The notes beneath the pieces are model-generated. The model was not told the origin of the DNA. It searched no databases and saw only the letters and a program-made list of their open reading frames with translations. This document shows, in pieces, positions 1 to 12,587 of a DNA stretch of 64,000 nt. How positions within the stretch are numbered: the stretch's first letter is position 1; every line of letters begins with the position of its first letter. Source of the stretch: Siphonodentalium dalli (Eukaryota > Mollusca > Scaphopoda > Gadilida > Siphonodentaliidae). The position numbers and the translations under genes were made by a program. Where the stretch lies: contig CP136069.1 in assembly GCA_032622095.1 (NCBI GenBank), forward strand, positions 122,624,126-122,688,125, written 5' to 3'.

Positions 1-208
1 TCAGTTTTTACGAATGGTGGTCTCTTTATTTTTTTTACAAATCAAATGATACATCTTCTACTTAGAGCCAAATTGTTTGTTTCCAAAACTTCCTGACAAT
101 GAAGTGTGCCATGAAAACAACTATAAAACATCAATATCTTCATTTTGATTCATTTTTAATTGTGGCGGAAAATATGGGAAAACTAGAATCCATAGCCAGT
201 TACAAGTA
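1..208. other. AT-rich non-coding DNA, nothing recognised
   Basis: No open frame with protein-like composition and no repeat that I can pair elsewhere in the window. Confidence 0.5.
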
Positions 209-492
209 CCCCTGCTGGACAAAACAAGTGTCCACTTAACTGCGGTGCGGTTAGCGTTGCCACCGCGGCCAAAATGTAACTACACCGCGGCTCCACCGGC
301 TAACTACAGTTGGGCCGCGGTGTAATTGCCATTCGGCATGGGTAGTTGCCTTTCAGTGCAGTGAACTTGCCGTTTGGCCGCAGTGTACTTGCCATTCGGC
401 CGCAGTGCTCAACTGCAGTTACAAACTTTGACACCGCGGCTGAATGGCAAATACACCGCGGTGCCAATGGACACTTGTTTTGTCCAGCGGGG
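209..492. mobile_element. MITE with about 26-bp terminal inverted repeats and TA duplication
   Basis: The left end CCCCTGCTGGACAAAACAAG continues into GTGTCCA. The right end is its reverse complement with one base missing. Both ends are flanked by TA (207-208 and 493-494), as expected for Tc1/mariner-type insertion. The inside is made of degenerate repeats of CCGCGG and TTGCCATTCGGCCGCAGTG type, all non-coding. Short frames crossing it are repeat-derived. Confidence 0.72.
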
Positions 493-536
493 TACTGTCT
501 GCAGGCCGATATCGGACTCATCCCGCTTCAGAAATA

Positions 537-607
537 CAGTAATGCCCTATGTAATAGACTCCTTAACCGCAGCAGAATTATGGGTAACTTTTCAGGATTT
601 AGTCTGA
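537..607 (+). mobile_element. Half copy of the CAGTAATGC mariner-type MITE
   Basis: It matches the left arm of the complete copies at 1300-1512 and 19924-20121 (CAGTAATGCYCTA through AGGATTTAGTC). It is preceded by TA (535-536). The right arm is absent, so it is truncated. It lies just downstream (minus-strand sense) of the candidate exon at 650-878. Confidence 0.7.
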
Positions 608-649
608 CCTCATGAGCTTTCCTTAGTCGACAGCGACTCTGTCCTTTAC

Positions 650-878
650 CAGCAGATGGTGTCTTCAGGTCAACTTTACTGTGAGCAGAGTGAGGTTGTG
701 ACTGAGTTGGCTTTCTGGATGCAGCACTCCGACCCTCATAACCTCTCTCAGGCAGGTTAACCTCTATGACAACATCCAGCTCAGAGTTCACAGAGTAGTT
801 GTCGTCGTTGAAGTCAACGTAATCACCAACTTGGACCTGGTTGGTTGAACCACTGTTGGATTTATTCATGTTTCCTGC
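650..878 (-). CDS. Candidate first coding exon of an unrecognised host gene
   Basis: On the minus strand an AG acceptor after a T-rich stretch (880-879) precedes a short leader and an ATG at 869-867. The frame then reads about 73 residues of ordinary, mixed-composition protein beginning MNKSNSGSTNQVQVGDYVDF. A GT donor (GTAAAG) lies at 649-648. The acidic N-terminal part is followed by a Ser/Arg/Lys-rich stretch (residues about 45-75), so it looks cytoplasmic and disordered. There is no signal peptide. The open frame would run on to 528, but its last 25 codons come from a MITE fragment, so I prefer splicing at 650. The rest of the gene would lie to the left, outside the window. I do not recognise the family. 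Confidence 0.4.
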
Positions 879-944
879 CTATAACATGAAATAACAATAA
901 AAAAAATAGAAGAAAGAGAATGGACAATACACGTGTGGTATCTT

Positions 945-1211
945 AACCCTTTATGATGGGAGCTGTGCTGGTGCAGCATTAAAGATCATGTGCCATTGCA
1001 CTCTCTTATATAGGGAGGCTCGCATATATAAGAGAATGCAGTGGGTTACAAGGTTACAGTAAATATTGTTAGGCCAATGCATTCTGTTATATACATGTAT
1101 AATGAGAGGCTCCATATGGGAGATTCGGATATACATGTACATAAGAGAATGCATTGGCACAGGGTTTTAAAAAAAGGAAATGCCAGTCAAGAAATGGTTA
1201 ACTACATGCAT
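945..1211. repeat. Imperfect hairpin repeat (GCCAATGCATTCT family)
   Basis: It starts TTAACCCTTTATGATGGGAG and contains two nested hairpins. The larger one (about 1072-1163) has arms CCAATGCATTCT and AGAATGCATTGG with further pairing inwards. The same arms occur at 58947-59030, 61478-61545 and 61757-61840. It is non-coding. Confidence 0.6.
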
Positions 1212-1299
1212 CTTTATATTTATATATCAGTCAAGGTACAAAATGTGCACACTCTGTAATCACTTGAATGCATTTCGGTGTCACTCCACATTATTGGTA

Positions 1300-1512
1300 C
1301 AGTAATGCTCTAAGTAATCGACTTCTTAACCACAGCATAATTATGGGTAACTTTTCAGGATTTAGTCGGAAATATGGCTTGTTGCCATTCATTGGAAAGC
1401 TCTCGCCGAGAGCTTTCCGATGAATGGCAACAAGCCATATTTCCGACTAAATCCTGAAAAGTTACCCATAATTCTGCTGTGGTTAAGAAGTCTATTACTT
1501 AGAGCATTAGTG
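1300..1512. mobile_element. Complete mariner-type MITE, near-perfect palindrome
   Basis: The 213-bp sequence is almost entirely one inverted repeat with arms of about 100 bp meeting near 1406. It begins CAGTAATGCTCTAAG, ends with the near reverse complement, and is flanked by TA (1298-1299 and 1513-1514). CAG ends and TA duplications suggest a Tc1/mariner/pogo-type origin. Related copies are at 537-607 (half), 19924-20121 and 57253-57369. Confidence 0.85.
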
Positions 1513-1942
1513 TACCTGTAGTTAGATTTCCCATTCTCGGTGTACTTCAAAGTAATTATATTATTTCTCCACATTACCAAGTCGGCCAGATATAATCAGA
1601 CATATTGTTATCAATAGAAATGGAGCGTAGATGCCATAAATGCACACCGAGAATGTGAAGTGACACAGAACAGCATTCAAGTGAACAGATTGTGAATGTA
1701 CATACATGTATATGCAAGACGTGGCTTGAGGGTCTTTGATGGTGGGTGCCCATTTACCAACAAATTCACCTCCAAGTCAACCTCCTCCACCAGACTAAAG
1801 TTGGGAATGTTTTTAATTCAGGAAATTTCAAAAACTCAGATGGTACATCAGAGATCATATCAGCCTACAGGGAGATGTTCACCCATTTTCTCATTAGAGA
1901 AGAGAATTTTCAAGTTCTCAGCTACTAGTATTCCAGATTGCA

Positions 1943-1967
1943 GGTTCGAGCCCCACGTTGGGCGCCA
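1943..1967 (-). other. tRNA-complementary primer binding site of an LTR retrotransposon
   Basis: Read on the minus strand it is TGGCGCCCAACGTGGGGC followed by TCGAACC. That is the classic PBS form, complementary to a tRNA 3' end including the T-arm (GGTTCGA). It lies two bases after an LTR-like terminus ending TGACA, as expected at an LTR/internal boundary. Confidence 0.6.
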
Positions 1968-1969
1968 AA

Positions 1970-2830
1970 TGTCAGAGGGTTACTATGGGTCCATTTAGGT
2001 ATTAATGTCCTCGAGCCTTTGACATTAAATTTATAAAGTTAGCTTTGGCAGTATGGGCTCTGTCAATGAATCTCAGTCTTGGTGGGCAGGGTCAATGGAA
2101 AGTTCATATTACCTTTTGATGTCTTCATATAGCATTTATTCATTCATTTATAAGAATAACACACAGAGTGTTATAATACGCCAATATAGATATTGGCCCT
2201 GCAACCAAATGCAAATATATTACCATTTGCATGATAAGCACGCATATGTGCATACACAAATATATGTTAAAGGAACTTGAGGAGTTCCTGAAAATACAAG
2301 ATATGCCAGATATCCAATATATATCTATTTAATTGAGATATCTACAAACTGGCATCTCAGGTTATCTGGAGATAACCTCACAAAAGTAATCACATTAAAA
2401 TATAAATAAAATAGGAAATATACTTTATGTCAAAACGGGACAAACTCTACTCATTTACTTGAAGACAAAAGTTATTATAAAAACATTGGTTATAACGATA
2501 AAATATAGAAACTGTGAACATACCAGTTCAATGAGACATAGGCCACTATGTCAGGATCTGTATACAACGATAGTCTAAACAACTTGACGACATCTTGACG
2601 ACAAAATAAACTAAGACTTTAAGACAATAACTTTCCGAAGACAACTTTACTTTCTGACCAACTAATCTAAAACCCCGCGAAACTGTTTAACCTTTGACAA
2701 CTTTACGCGCGACCATGTGTCATCCAATCAGCTGCGAGCTTACCTGTACTATTTGAAGTGGCAGTACTAGAGTGTTTAGCATTGGGCTGAAGTGACAGTG
2801 ATAAGACAGGGACGGATCGAATACAGCAAA
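1970..2830 (-). mobile_element. Probable LTR fragment next to the PBS (outer end not defined)
   Basis: On the minus strand the sequence ends CTCTGACA just before the PBS, so an LTR should occupy the region to the right. The region holds no protein-like frame. It contains an inverted CCAAT-type box near 2725, but I cannot place the 5' TG end or a target duplication. Neither gag nor pol coding is seen to the left of the PBS, so this is a solo or truncated remnant. Confidence 0.35.
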
Positions 2831-5532
2831 GTTGAGAGGGTAAACGGGATGTCGTAAATACCGGTGATATGGATGAATATGTTAGCTGCTAGTTGTCAGT
2901 ATTAACTTGTATTATTTGTATATAAACTAGGGCTAAATTACACCGTCACATTATGTTACATGTATGTTTAAACAGTGTATACACCTGGTCTTTACTAAAA
3001 TTAAATATTCATTGATGAGTAATTCCCTTTGAAAATGTCCAGACAGACCGTTTATTGGATTAAATTACTATCCAGGGGTCGATTTAATTTTTTTAATTTA
3101 TAGCACTTCACAGCGCTGGGTAGATTTTGTATATTGCATTCCCTACCAATAGGCAATACATAATTTTTCATTGCAAATTGGTTAATAGCAGAAATTGGAA
3201 ATTGCATCGTAAATTGCAATGCGAATCCAGTTAAATCCAGCCCTGTTATCTAAACATTTCCCACCAATGAACATGATTTCTTCTGAACTGTTGTCTGCTC
3301 ATTTTTCCGGAACACCCTTCATTGAATAATAGACCATTCCAATATATATTTAGATAACTGGGCGAGAGAACCAGTTCTCCCTAATAAACAAATGCATGCA
3401 AGGAGATGTGAATACTCTCAAACTGAGACCTTTAGGCTGCTCCCTATAGCATGGTAACTCAAATTACAATACCCAGATATCACCTTGCATGGTCAAATAT
3501 TTTCCAACACAGAATTTTTTTTATAGAATGAATGATATTTGTATTGAACTAATTTCTACATTGAACACTTTTGAAGTCTTATCTTTCACAAATGCAGGGC
3601 ACCTTCTGTGTATATGGTCCAACCACAATTCTTCATTGCCCATCACTACCTACTCTTGTAGTACTAGTAGCTTATAGTTTTATGTTGGCACAGTGACCTC
3701 TGCATAAATTGGAAAACTGCCGGATTATTTATTGCAATTTGGATCCCAATGTTTATTAATTTCTGGGGGTTACAAAAGCAAACATACTTCCATATTGTCT
3801 TTAGTTTCGGCCCCTTGTATTTTTTGGCCTACCTGTATATTATTTTAAGACTACCATCGTCTGTGTTTATGAAGTCCAATGACATGGCTATCTTCTTACT
3901 CTGCTAGCTAGGATATTATGGAAGAATTTTGCTATTTTGTAATCGTCTGGTGCCTGGGAGCCAATTTCCTAACAAAACTGATATAAACTTATCATCCTAT
4001 TGACTGAACACTTCCAATCATGTACTGGTATATCATTTCAATGTTTGGTTATATTCTAACAATTGTGAGAAACAATTACATGTGCATTGTATAACTATTG
4101 TGGTTATCAGTTTCTGACCCTTACTTTTATTCTGCCACCCTTACTTTTATTTTGCCACTCTTACTTTTATTCTGCCCCTGGGGCCTAATCATATTTGATA
4201 TCTACTGGGATATTTTCTCCACCCACTACTTTTATTCCACTCCATTTTTTTATTTGAATCCCAAGAGTACATGCATATTATCAGTAATAAGTGTCATGGT
4301 TCGTTTGTTTTTGGAAATCATTCACTGTAAGGGGAATATTTATTGCCTAAAGCAGGCCGCATAAGATGTGACATATCATACAATAAATATCGGGCAACAG
4401 TTACGGGCAAAAGTGCAGGGTGTGCAGTAGGAAATCACACAATATTTTGTTGTACTGTCAGATTCAACTAATATGATCATGTGGCATTAATTAGCAATCA
4501 CATTTTTTCTTTCACAACAACAACAACAACATGGCATCCAGCATCGTTCAAAGTGATTCACAGTCAGAGTGGCAGGATATTATGGACAGAATAAAAAGAT
4601 GCACTGATTGAGGCATGGGGGTCATACCCAAGCCTCTACAATACATGTATATCTGTAACCCACTGCACTCACAAGAAATCAAGAAACCACATCATACGAT
4701 CCCATCGCATCGTGTGCAATGGTAGTAATCTCTCTATCTTAAATGATATAATGGTAGAAGTCTCACTACTAAAATCAGACTGAGTGTACACACCAATCTT
4801 ACATCGCAAGGGTCTCCGACAAATATCGTGCAACATATATACCGCTTCGTTTGTGACCCGCTTAACCTCACATTACTCATTATCTAATATAGCATCTTTA
4901 CAAAACAGAAACAAAGAAGTCTCCACACTATGATACTAGCAGTTCTAACTTCTAAAACTAATTTTTTGTTCCAAGGCCCAATCGGCATACACATATTTCA
5001 GCCAACAGTCTGATTCAAGCCAGTTTTGCAATTATATGTACATTGCATTGTATAACATCTCAATATTTCAGGATCACTGCATGACCGAGAGTGAGACATG
5101 TTATCAGACAAGACACAATTCTTTCCAATACCATAATTCTGTTAACTTGTTTATATTATACAGGGGATCAACACGTTACATTGTTTCAAGTGTTGAATCT
5201 AGCATCACAAATAGGAGTACCAGTAATGTAACTTTCCATTCTACTACGGCTTTCCTGGTTGGTTTTCCTAGTCATATTTAAGCGTGCTCATCATGCATGA
5301 ACACTAATACCAACCAAACCCCCGATGGACATGGGGATGGCTAAAGCCCACAACCGAACTAATCCATGGGTATTCATATTAAATGTGAGTATACATGTAG
5401 ACAACCATTGCACAATATAATATGTTCATATTTGCAAAATCAATATTACTCATGACATGAGTGCTATCGACAGTTACTGCCATAGTGTTAAGTATTTGCC
5501 ATAACACTTGAGTTTAGCTTGGTGAAAATTAA
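2831..5532. other. Non-coding DNA with small tandem repeats
   Basis: There is no convincing gene. 4117-4180 holds three tandem copies of a 21-bp unit (CCCTTACTTTTATTCTGCC). 4514-4530 is an (ACA)n microsatellite. Remaining short open frames are AT-rich and lack splice-supported or family features. Confidence 0.5.
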
Positions 5533-6302
5533 TGCTTTAATATAATATTCAAACTAATGTCTGGACCAGACCACTCCGGTCACAATCATTCGTTGTGCCA
5601 ATTAAACTATGTACATGTACATGTATGTCATCATACTTTTCCAAAACATATGCCCCTGAATGGCTCCCGGTGGTTCAGATGGCAAGGTGCATGGCACATT
5701 AGGCCAACAAAAGCTGCCCAGTAATTGCAAAGCATGTTTGGATCCTGAAGCCGATTTGTGATCCTCGAAACTTGATTTTGTATATCTGGGCAATTATGTC
5801 AGCTGCTTTCCAGAAAGGGTAGGTGATTTCTACATGAAATGCATTTCTCGTTGAAATTAAATTTCTGAACGGTCTCTCCTCCATCAATATATTTAACAGT
5901 GCTGTGGTATGACTTAGCAGTTGAATGGCTATAAATGTCAATAAACCAAACATAACAATTCTTCAGAACAGATTGATAGGTGCCCATATTGGTGGGCAAT
6001 GGTGGCCATTTTATGTACATTATATTTAAATCAAATATAATTTGATACAAAATGTAATATGCATGTCAAACAACAGACCATATGTATCACTTCTACACAG
6101 GATATATAAGTAATACAGGCCTTAATATTCGACGAGAATCACCGAATGATTCTCACAAAACTTTTCAATTTTCAGTGCTTTATGACTAATGTGATTTGGC
6201 AATTGATTCTCACAAAATTCAATTTATTTTTAGCGCTGTAATAACCTCATATTGCCATCTTGGAAGCCATCTTCAATAAATAAAGGTTCCTGTGTGGCTG
6301 CA
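5533..6302 (-). repeat. Left arm of a 770-bp inverted repeat
   Basis: This is the reverse complement of 7628-8397. Both arms are 770 bp and the two antisense open frames in them translate identically, so the arms are essentially identical. The ends are sharp: outward of 5533 and inward of 6302 the match stops at once. I see no coding function. Confidence 0.9.
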
Positions 6303-7494
6303 GAGTGTCATTCAGTGTTTTTGGAGCATTGATTTCGGAAATTTTCGACAATCAGACACTGGCAATGATCAGCTAACTGATCTCATGATGGACAATCATA
6401 ATCATTTGACAATACTCAATATAGTGAATAGACAATAGCCCGGTGTGATGTAGTTTATTCGAGGAACCATCACTTCTTGTCTTGGACTGTGACTGACAGA
6501 TTATTGTGAGAGATCGATATCCGTCAAATATTTGAGGTTCATATGCAGTGGTGTATATAATGACATTGATACTTAAATTGCTATTGTACTCGGTTAGACT
6601 CATAAATCCTCGAATTCTCAATTCTGAAAATGATGTGACAGTTCATCGACCAAATTGACAGACTCAAGGATTTCTCTGGGGTATGGACCTACTGTACCAA
6701 TTATTGTATTTTGTGATATATTGATGTTTTTCTTGTATGATAGTGTGATTTGAAGATGACAGTTCAAATGAGTTGATACTGATGCTGCACAATTGATGTA
6801 TCATATACTCTTTGGCTCCAAATAAACATGCATGCACGTTTATTTTTTTCTTGGAAAATTTCCACCCTGCACAGTGCTTATTTGGATCTGCACTCACATT
6901 TATTAATTTTGAGGCTATGAAAATTGAAATCAGCACAAACTCAAGATTTCTATATTATTCTGATATCAAAATGATGAGATTATAACTTTATTCACATTTA
7001 ACCACAGTTATGTTGTTGTTTTGCTCAAAGTTCCCCCTGCACTATTATTTGGAGCTGCACTTTTATTAACTTTCAATGGAATTCCACCCCCCCCCCCCCC
7101 CCCCCCCCCGCACTTTTATTTGGAGCCCGAGAGTGTTCTATTCAGAAGATGAAAGGTATCAGTCTCGGCAATGGAGACGATGTTGCTCAATATGAACTGC
7201 AAGAAATCATGCCACTCTACCACAACTGAAATCCTGAGTAGCTGACTGAATGTGGGACTCATCACTTCTTTATTTTGTTTTACAGCCAGACTACTAGTAC
7301 ATCAACTATCCAGTTTGCGCATTTGACTCATCGACTATATTGTGTATTATTATATTGTTTCTAGAGTATGACAGATAATGTTGCACCACATGCGATGAAT
7401 CATGACTGATGGAAGTGACCTGGCACATTTTTGTTTCTTGATGTATTCATATTCTGTCACACATCAGTAGCACAAAGGAACTTATTTACTGTAC
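6303..7494. other. Spacer of the inverted repeat, non-coding
   Basis: It carries a 23-base C run (7087-7109) and scattered GCACTTTTATTTGGAGC words. No gene is recognised. Confidence 0.5.
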
Positions 7495-7627
7495 CAGGGT
7501 TTCCGCCAGGGGGGAATTAATGAGTCGGTATTGGGGAAACACTTAACGCGACGGGACGACCATGGTTCGTCCCGTCGGGCGAAAGTTTTGTTATTTGACA
7601 CTGAAAAGAAGCCATTTCCTTGCACCT

Positions 7628-8397
7628 TGCAGCCACACAGGAACCTTTATTTATTGAAGATGGCTTCCAAGATGGCAATATGAGGTTATTACAGCGCTAA
7701 AAATAAATTGAATTTTGTGAGAATCAATTGCCAAATCACATTAGTCATAAAGCACTGAAAATTGAAAAGTTTTGTGAGAATCATTCGGTGATTCTCGTCG
7801 AATATTAAGGCCTGTATTACTTATATATCCTGTGTAGAAGTGATACATATGGTCTGTTGTTTGACATGCATATTACATTTTGTATCAAATTATATTTGAT
7901 TTAAATATAATGTACATAAAATGGCCACCATTGCCCACCAATATGGGCACCTATCAATCTGTTCTGAAGAATTGTTATGTTTGGTTTATTGACATTTATA
8001 GCCATTCAACTGCTAAGTCATACCACAGCACTGTTAAATATATTGATGGAGGAGAGACCGTTCAGAAATTTAATTTCAACGAGAAATGCATTTCATGTAG
8101 AAATCACCTACCCTTTCTGGAAAGCAGCTGACATAATTGCCCAGATATACAAAATCAAGTTTCGAGGATCACAAATCGGCTTCAGGATCCAAACATGCTT
8201 TGCAATTACTGGGCAGCTTTTGTTGGCCTAATGTGCCATGCACCTTGCCATCTGAACCACCGGGAGCCATTCAGGGGCATATGTTTTGGAAAAGTATGAT
8301 GACATACATGTACATGTACATAGTTTAATTGGCACAACGAATGATTGTGACCGGAGTGGTCTGGTCCAGACATTAGTTTGAATATTATATTAAAGCA
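7628..8397 (+). repeat. Right arm of the 770-bp inverted repeat
   Basis: Mirror of 5533-6302; see that entry. The arm is contained in the hAT-like element, which suggests that the left arm is the derived, inverted copy. Confidence 0.9.
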
Positions 8398-9328
8398 CAA
8401 AGCAATCCAAAGCTACGTATATTATGCAAGTCGATCATTTCCGTGGGTGCATTATTTAATTCTGTTGATGGTATCCAAATAGTTTAAGTCATTTAATTAC
8501 GTACGTAAGACTGCCGTCTGATTGAAGACAATATAAATGAACGAGCTACGAGTTTAATACAGTGTTTACAAATTTATAACTTACAATAAGTTTCCAACAG
8601 GTATTATGAATCTAAAGACTAAAAAGCATCTACGCATTAACCAATAATACCTATATAGCAAGGAGAATTGAATAAAGTATTTCTTAGAATTTCAAGTAGC
8701 GTCAGTGAAAATAAAACTGACATGATTATATATTCTGTCAATCGTAAAACTATTTGTGCGCAATGACGTCATACTGCAGGGTTTGTCTGCAGGAGATATT
8801 TATAGTGGCGAAATACGAATGGTAGCAAAATCTTTCACCCGGAACGCATAGCTTGTTCAATAGTCTGTATTAGTCCAACAACTGATGACCACAGCTATAG
8901 AACAGAGTTTTAGCCAATGTGTTGTAAAATATAATTGAGTTTTTGGTGGGAAATGTGAACATGTGCATCGTTGATTATTGTGCTTGGGGACCCAGGCGGG
9001 ACAACGAAACTGTTATTGACCGTACTTTGACTTTATCTCCATATTGGGCAGGGGGGTATGTGTTAGTGTTTATCCTCCATGTATGTAATATGGCTCAAAT
9101 GAATGGTGTTCTCACTATGAATTCCAGCTATAAAGACTGATTTGGGACAGGTTCCGTATTATTGTGAAATAAATTGTGAGTTTGGGATTTTGTTAAAGTA
9201 TGCATGGCAATATACGCATAATAATCAACACACGTAGAGAATCACATGTATTTTTCAGGAACTTCACTTACCGGTACATCGAACTCAAAACAAATGATAA
9301 TACAGCAATAAGATAAATGATCAACATT

Positions 9329-9480
9329 GAGTAGTTTCATCCACGAAAATCCCGTGCATAAATATATCCCTGACTCAGCAATTGGGTGTTCTTTGATCCA
9401 ATTATGTAATCGTACGATAGCACGGGGTCTTCGAGTGTGAGTAGTTTCATCCATGGAATCCCGTGCACAAAAATATCTGC
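9329..9480. repeat. Tandem duplication, 110-bp period
   Basis: GTAGTTTCATCCA followed by a CCCGTGCA-containing stretch occurs at 9331 and again at 9441, with diverged sequence between. It is inside the hAT-like element and non-coding. Confidence 0.6.
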
Positions 9481-9776
9481 ACTCAACAGTCCGACATTCT
9501 TTGATGTTACCGCGACATGTATTACGCTGTATCTAATGTCGCTATTTGACACGCTCTTTCTTATTGTTTTTTCGGGAGATGGACTGTGCCGATTTCATTT
9601 TGTCAATATTAATGAAAATAAGTGTCGATATATAGCCTGTTGACACAGACAAGACTGAAAAAGTTTTTAATAACGTCATTTATTTGTGTATGAGCGGGAT
9701 TTCATTCAACGACCGACGGGGGGAATGGGTCCGTGGGACGGACCCGCAGCCGGCCTGGTGGAAACCCTGACTGTAC

Positions 9777-10628
9777 TCACAAATTGGAGGTGTGGCAAAA
9801 TATAAATGTCCGAATTTCCTTAATCCTTATACTGAACTAAGCTTTGTTATTTGCTAGCTAGAGACAAACACAAGCAAAATTTAGCCTTTATTTGTCAATG
9901 TACATATCATCAGACTGTGTTTTTACACATTTTTGGGGGAGGGTTATGTTTAGCAGGGCAATTCCACGACGGAGAATGAAATTTGTGAAAAAATTAAATC
10001 TTGAATATTGACTAAACAGTTTGAAAATCTGATAGTCATGGTATTCAAGTTATTGAAAAAAGTTTTTCTCTCTCTCATATTCATCATTTTAGTGCTGAAA
10101 GCTTATGCCATTGTTAACCCACATGTGCTACTAAATTTTTTGCCAAAAGTGGCTTGTAAGTAATTGAGCAAATAGTAACAATTATTTAATATTGGCCTGT
10201 AGTATTTCAGTATTTAAATAGGTCGATGCACGCTATAACACATCTTGGGTTTATATTTCTGTGACTGATGTCCATTTGAGGAAAAATATTTTTCAGAAAT
10301 CTACATACTATATGTAATGTCAGTCACGAAAATACTACCTTTTTTGGTATAAAACAATATTGCATGACAATATAACAACCATATCTTAGAGGTGCTCAAT
10401 AAACCTGAGCCTCAATGTCTGTGTTCAATATAAGCACCATCCGATGTCTAAGTTGACCGCTAGCAAGCGTTGAAATATGTAATGTCAGTCACGCGTAATG
10501 TCAGTCACGGCATGTATTGTCAGTCACGTTTTGCAATTTGTTCCTATTCTGGTAGATGGCATAAAAATCTTGTAAGAAAACATACATGTAGTAATTGGAT
10601 TTGTAAACGTATGCAGTTCCATATATAG
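9777..10628. other. Non-coding stretch with four copies of AATGTCAGTCACG
   Basis: The 13-bp word (one copy TTGTCAGTCACG) is at about 10316, 10481, 10497 and 10516; three copies lie within 48 bp. There is no gene nearby. It may be a small regulatory cluster or a decaying tandem repeat. Confidence 0.45.
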
Positions 10629-11657
10629 GAGGGTATCACCCCCCCTTTTCGGTACGCGGGATTCAGGGTGTTTTGAAGATGTACGCGGGATTCATACCCC
10701 CGAATTAACTGGTATTCGGGTTCAAGCAAAACATCTTGGACGCAGGTTTTGATGGCGCAAAGTAATATTTTGTGCTAGTTATCTGTGTGAATGGGTGGGT
10801 ACATGTATAATAGCTTCTTGCCGGGGCATATTCGACCACCGTGCCATCATAAACATGCTAAAAATGCTTGACGCCAGTCTAGATGCTAGGATTTTGCGAT
10901 TTTCTTGTTCAGATTACAAAATTTTCGCACACATGGTCGGCCCGGTGTGTCATTGTCTCTCCCCTGTGGCCAATACAAAAATGCTAATAAGTTTAACAAT
11001 ATTTTACTACATTTGGTCAAACTTGTGGTCATCAGTTGGAGAATTTTCAAACCTGAAGGGGAGGATGAGGTTTGAAATTTCCAACACTATAGGAAAGCTT
11101 TAGTTGAGGCCAGTCTGGATGCTAGGATTTGCGATTTTCTTGTTCAAATTTCAAAATGTTCTCACACTGTTCGAACAACGATGGTCAGCTCGGTGTGTCG
11201 TGGTCTCTTGCCCGTAGCCGTGTGCATGTGTATGGAGTTATACCACTAGATGTTAGGATTTATGCAATGTTTCAGGTTAAAATATCTGAATTTTCTCATA
11301 CCGGGAATATAGAATCATGGTTTATGAAGATATAGGATATTAGGCCTAAACACTGAGGTGCAAGGAGGGGGGGGGGGGTGCAAATGGAATTATGCAAAAC
11401 TTGTGTTCGGTCTGATTCTGACTCAAGGAGGGGGGTGCAGTTGGAATTTCCCAAGGTGGACACCCCCAACGGAAACCCTCTAGCCACGTCCCTGGTCATA
11501 AAGTATCATTAATGGTATCATAACGGCCTCATAACGCGACCGGCATCATAATGTGTCTATGTAACTTCTATGTATTATTTCTTAACATGTATTCAGGATT
11601 CACCCCCCAAAATTAACTCGTATTCAGGATTCAGGGGGGAGGGGAGGTGATACCCTC
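10629..11657. mobile_element. 1.03-kb element bounded by GAGGGTATCACC inverted termini
   Basis: The 12-bp inverted termini at 10629-10640 and 11646-11657 are perfect. Inside both ends are related subterminal blocks (CGGGATTCATACCCCCGAATTAACT on the left and its relative on the right). The middle (10870-11330) is two diverged copies of a repeat (GATGCTAGGATTT..GCGATTTTCTTG) shared with 14650-15128. No transposase is visible. Target duplication is unclear because both flanks are ATATA-rich. Confidence 0.5.
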
Positions 11658-12551
11658 ATATAAGTGCATCTACTACTAGTAATTTTGAATATTGTTCTCA
11701 TAATGTACATGTATGTGAGCATTGAATGTATGCGTAGCGGTATTTAAATTTTAATATAATAAGAAATGTTTCAGAACATAGATGGCGAGTGAGTAAGTCG
11801 TACACGTCGTACTTATTTATCTCCTGAGATGTGTGTTTGCGATTTTAATATTAATTCACAAGAAGAGGACATGGAAAATCGGACCAGACTTGAAAGGTAT
11901 ACTACATATTTTCCAAATTATCACAATATATATAAATATATAGATCTTGTTATGATATGAATTGGGACCTGAAGTAAAAACTAAATTAAAAAATATTTTA
12001 TTTTTGTTGTCATTTTTTGTTTTTGGCCCCTGGGGTGCTATTCACCAAGCGAGACTATTTTATAAACCAGGTAGTTTATTCGGTAGTGGCTGAGCGCAAA
12101 GGTATCTTTGCTTTAGCGCCAACGACACACGCTGTCGATGATGTGATTGATCCAATCTATCAGATTTGTCACCTGTCAATTGACGCCATCTCACAACTAA
12201 TTCGTGAACACTCACCGGCCACAATCGGCATGTATAACGGTATCATTTTTTGGGTATAATTGTGTGGAGACTTATGCTTGCGTTTATATATCAACAGAAT
12301 GAGTGTCAATGATATTAATGAGGTTTTTTAATAAGCACAGTGTGGAAATGAAGAGCCAAGAAGATAACGTCTCAGAAGAATTTTGTTTGTGTTTTGGTTC
12401 TGTTTGGATATTTCCCTGCCATTTCCAAAGTCATTTCTTTCCATGCATCATTTTTCCGGCGCTGATGAATGGTGCCGGTTTCTTTGTTCTTTAATATTTT
12501 GATTCTTCTCTCCACAAATCAAAAAAAAGTTTTACGCTCGTCGGCAGTGGT

Positions 12552-12587
<36 letters not shown>

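Larger units (their letters stand above)
7495..9769. mobile_element. hAT-like non-autonomous element with flanking duplications
   Basis: The left terminus CAGGGTTTCCGCCAGG and right terminus CCTGGTGGAAACCCTG are inverted repeats with one mismatch. Both ends abut ACTGTAC (7488-7494 and 9770-9776), a 7-bp direct duplication. hAT elements usually start CAGGG-like and make 8-bp duplications, so the class is likely but not certain. Subterminal hairpins are present, for example CGACGGGACGA with its complement at about 7550-7579. No transposase frame is seen. The right inverted-repeat arm (7628-8397) lies wholly inside it. Confidence 0.65.
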
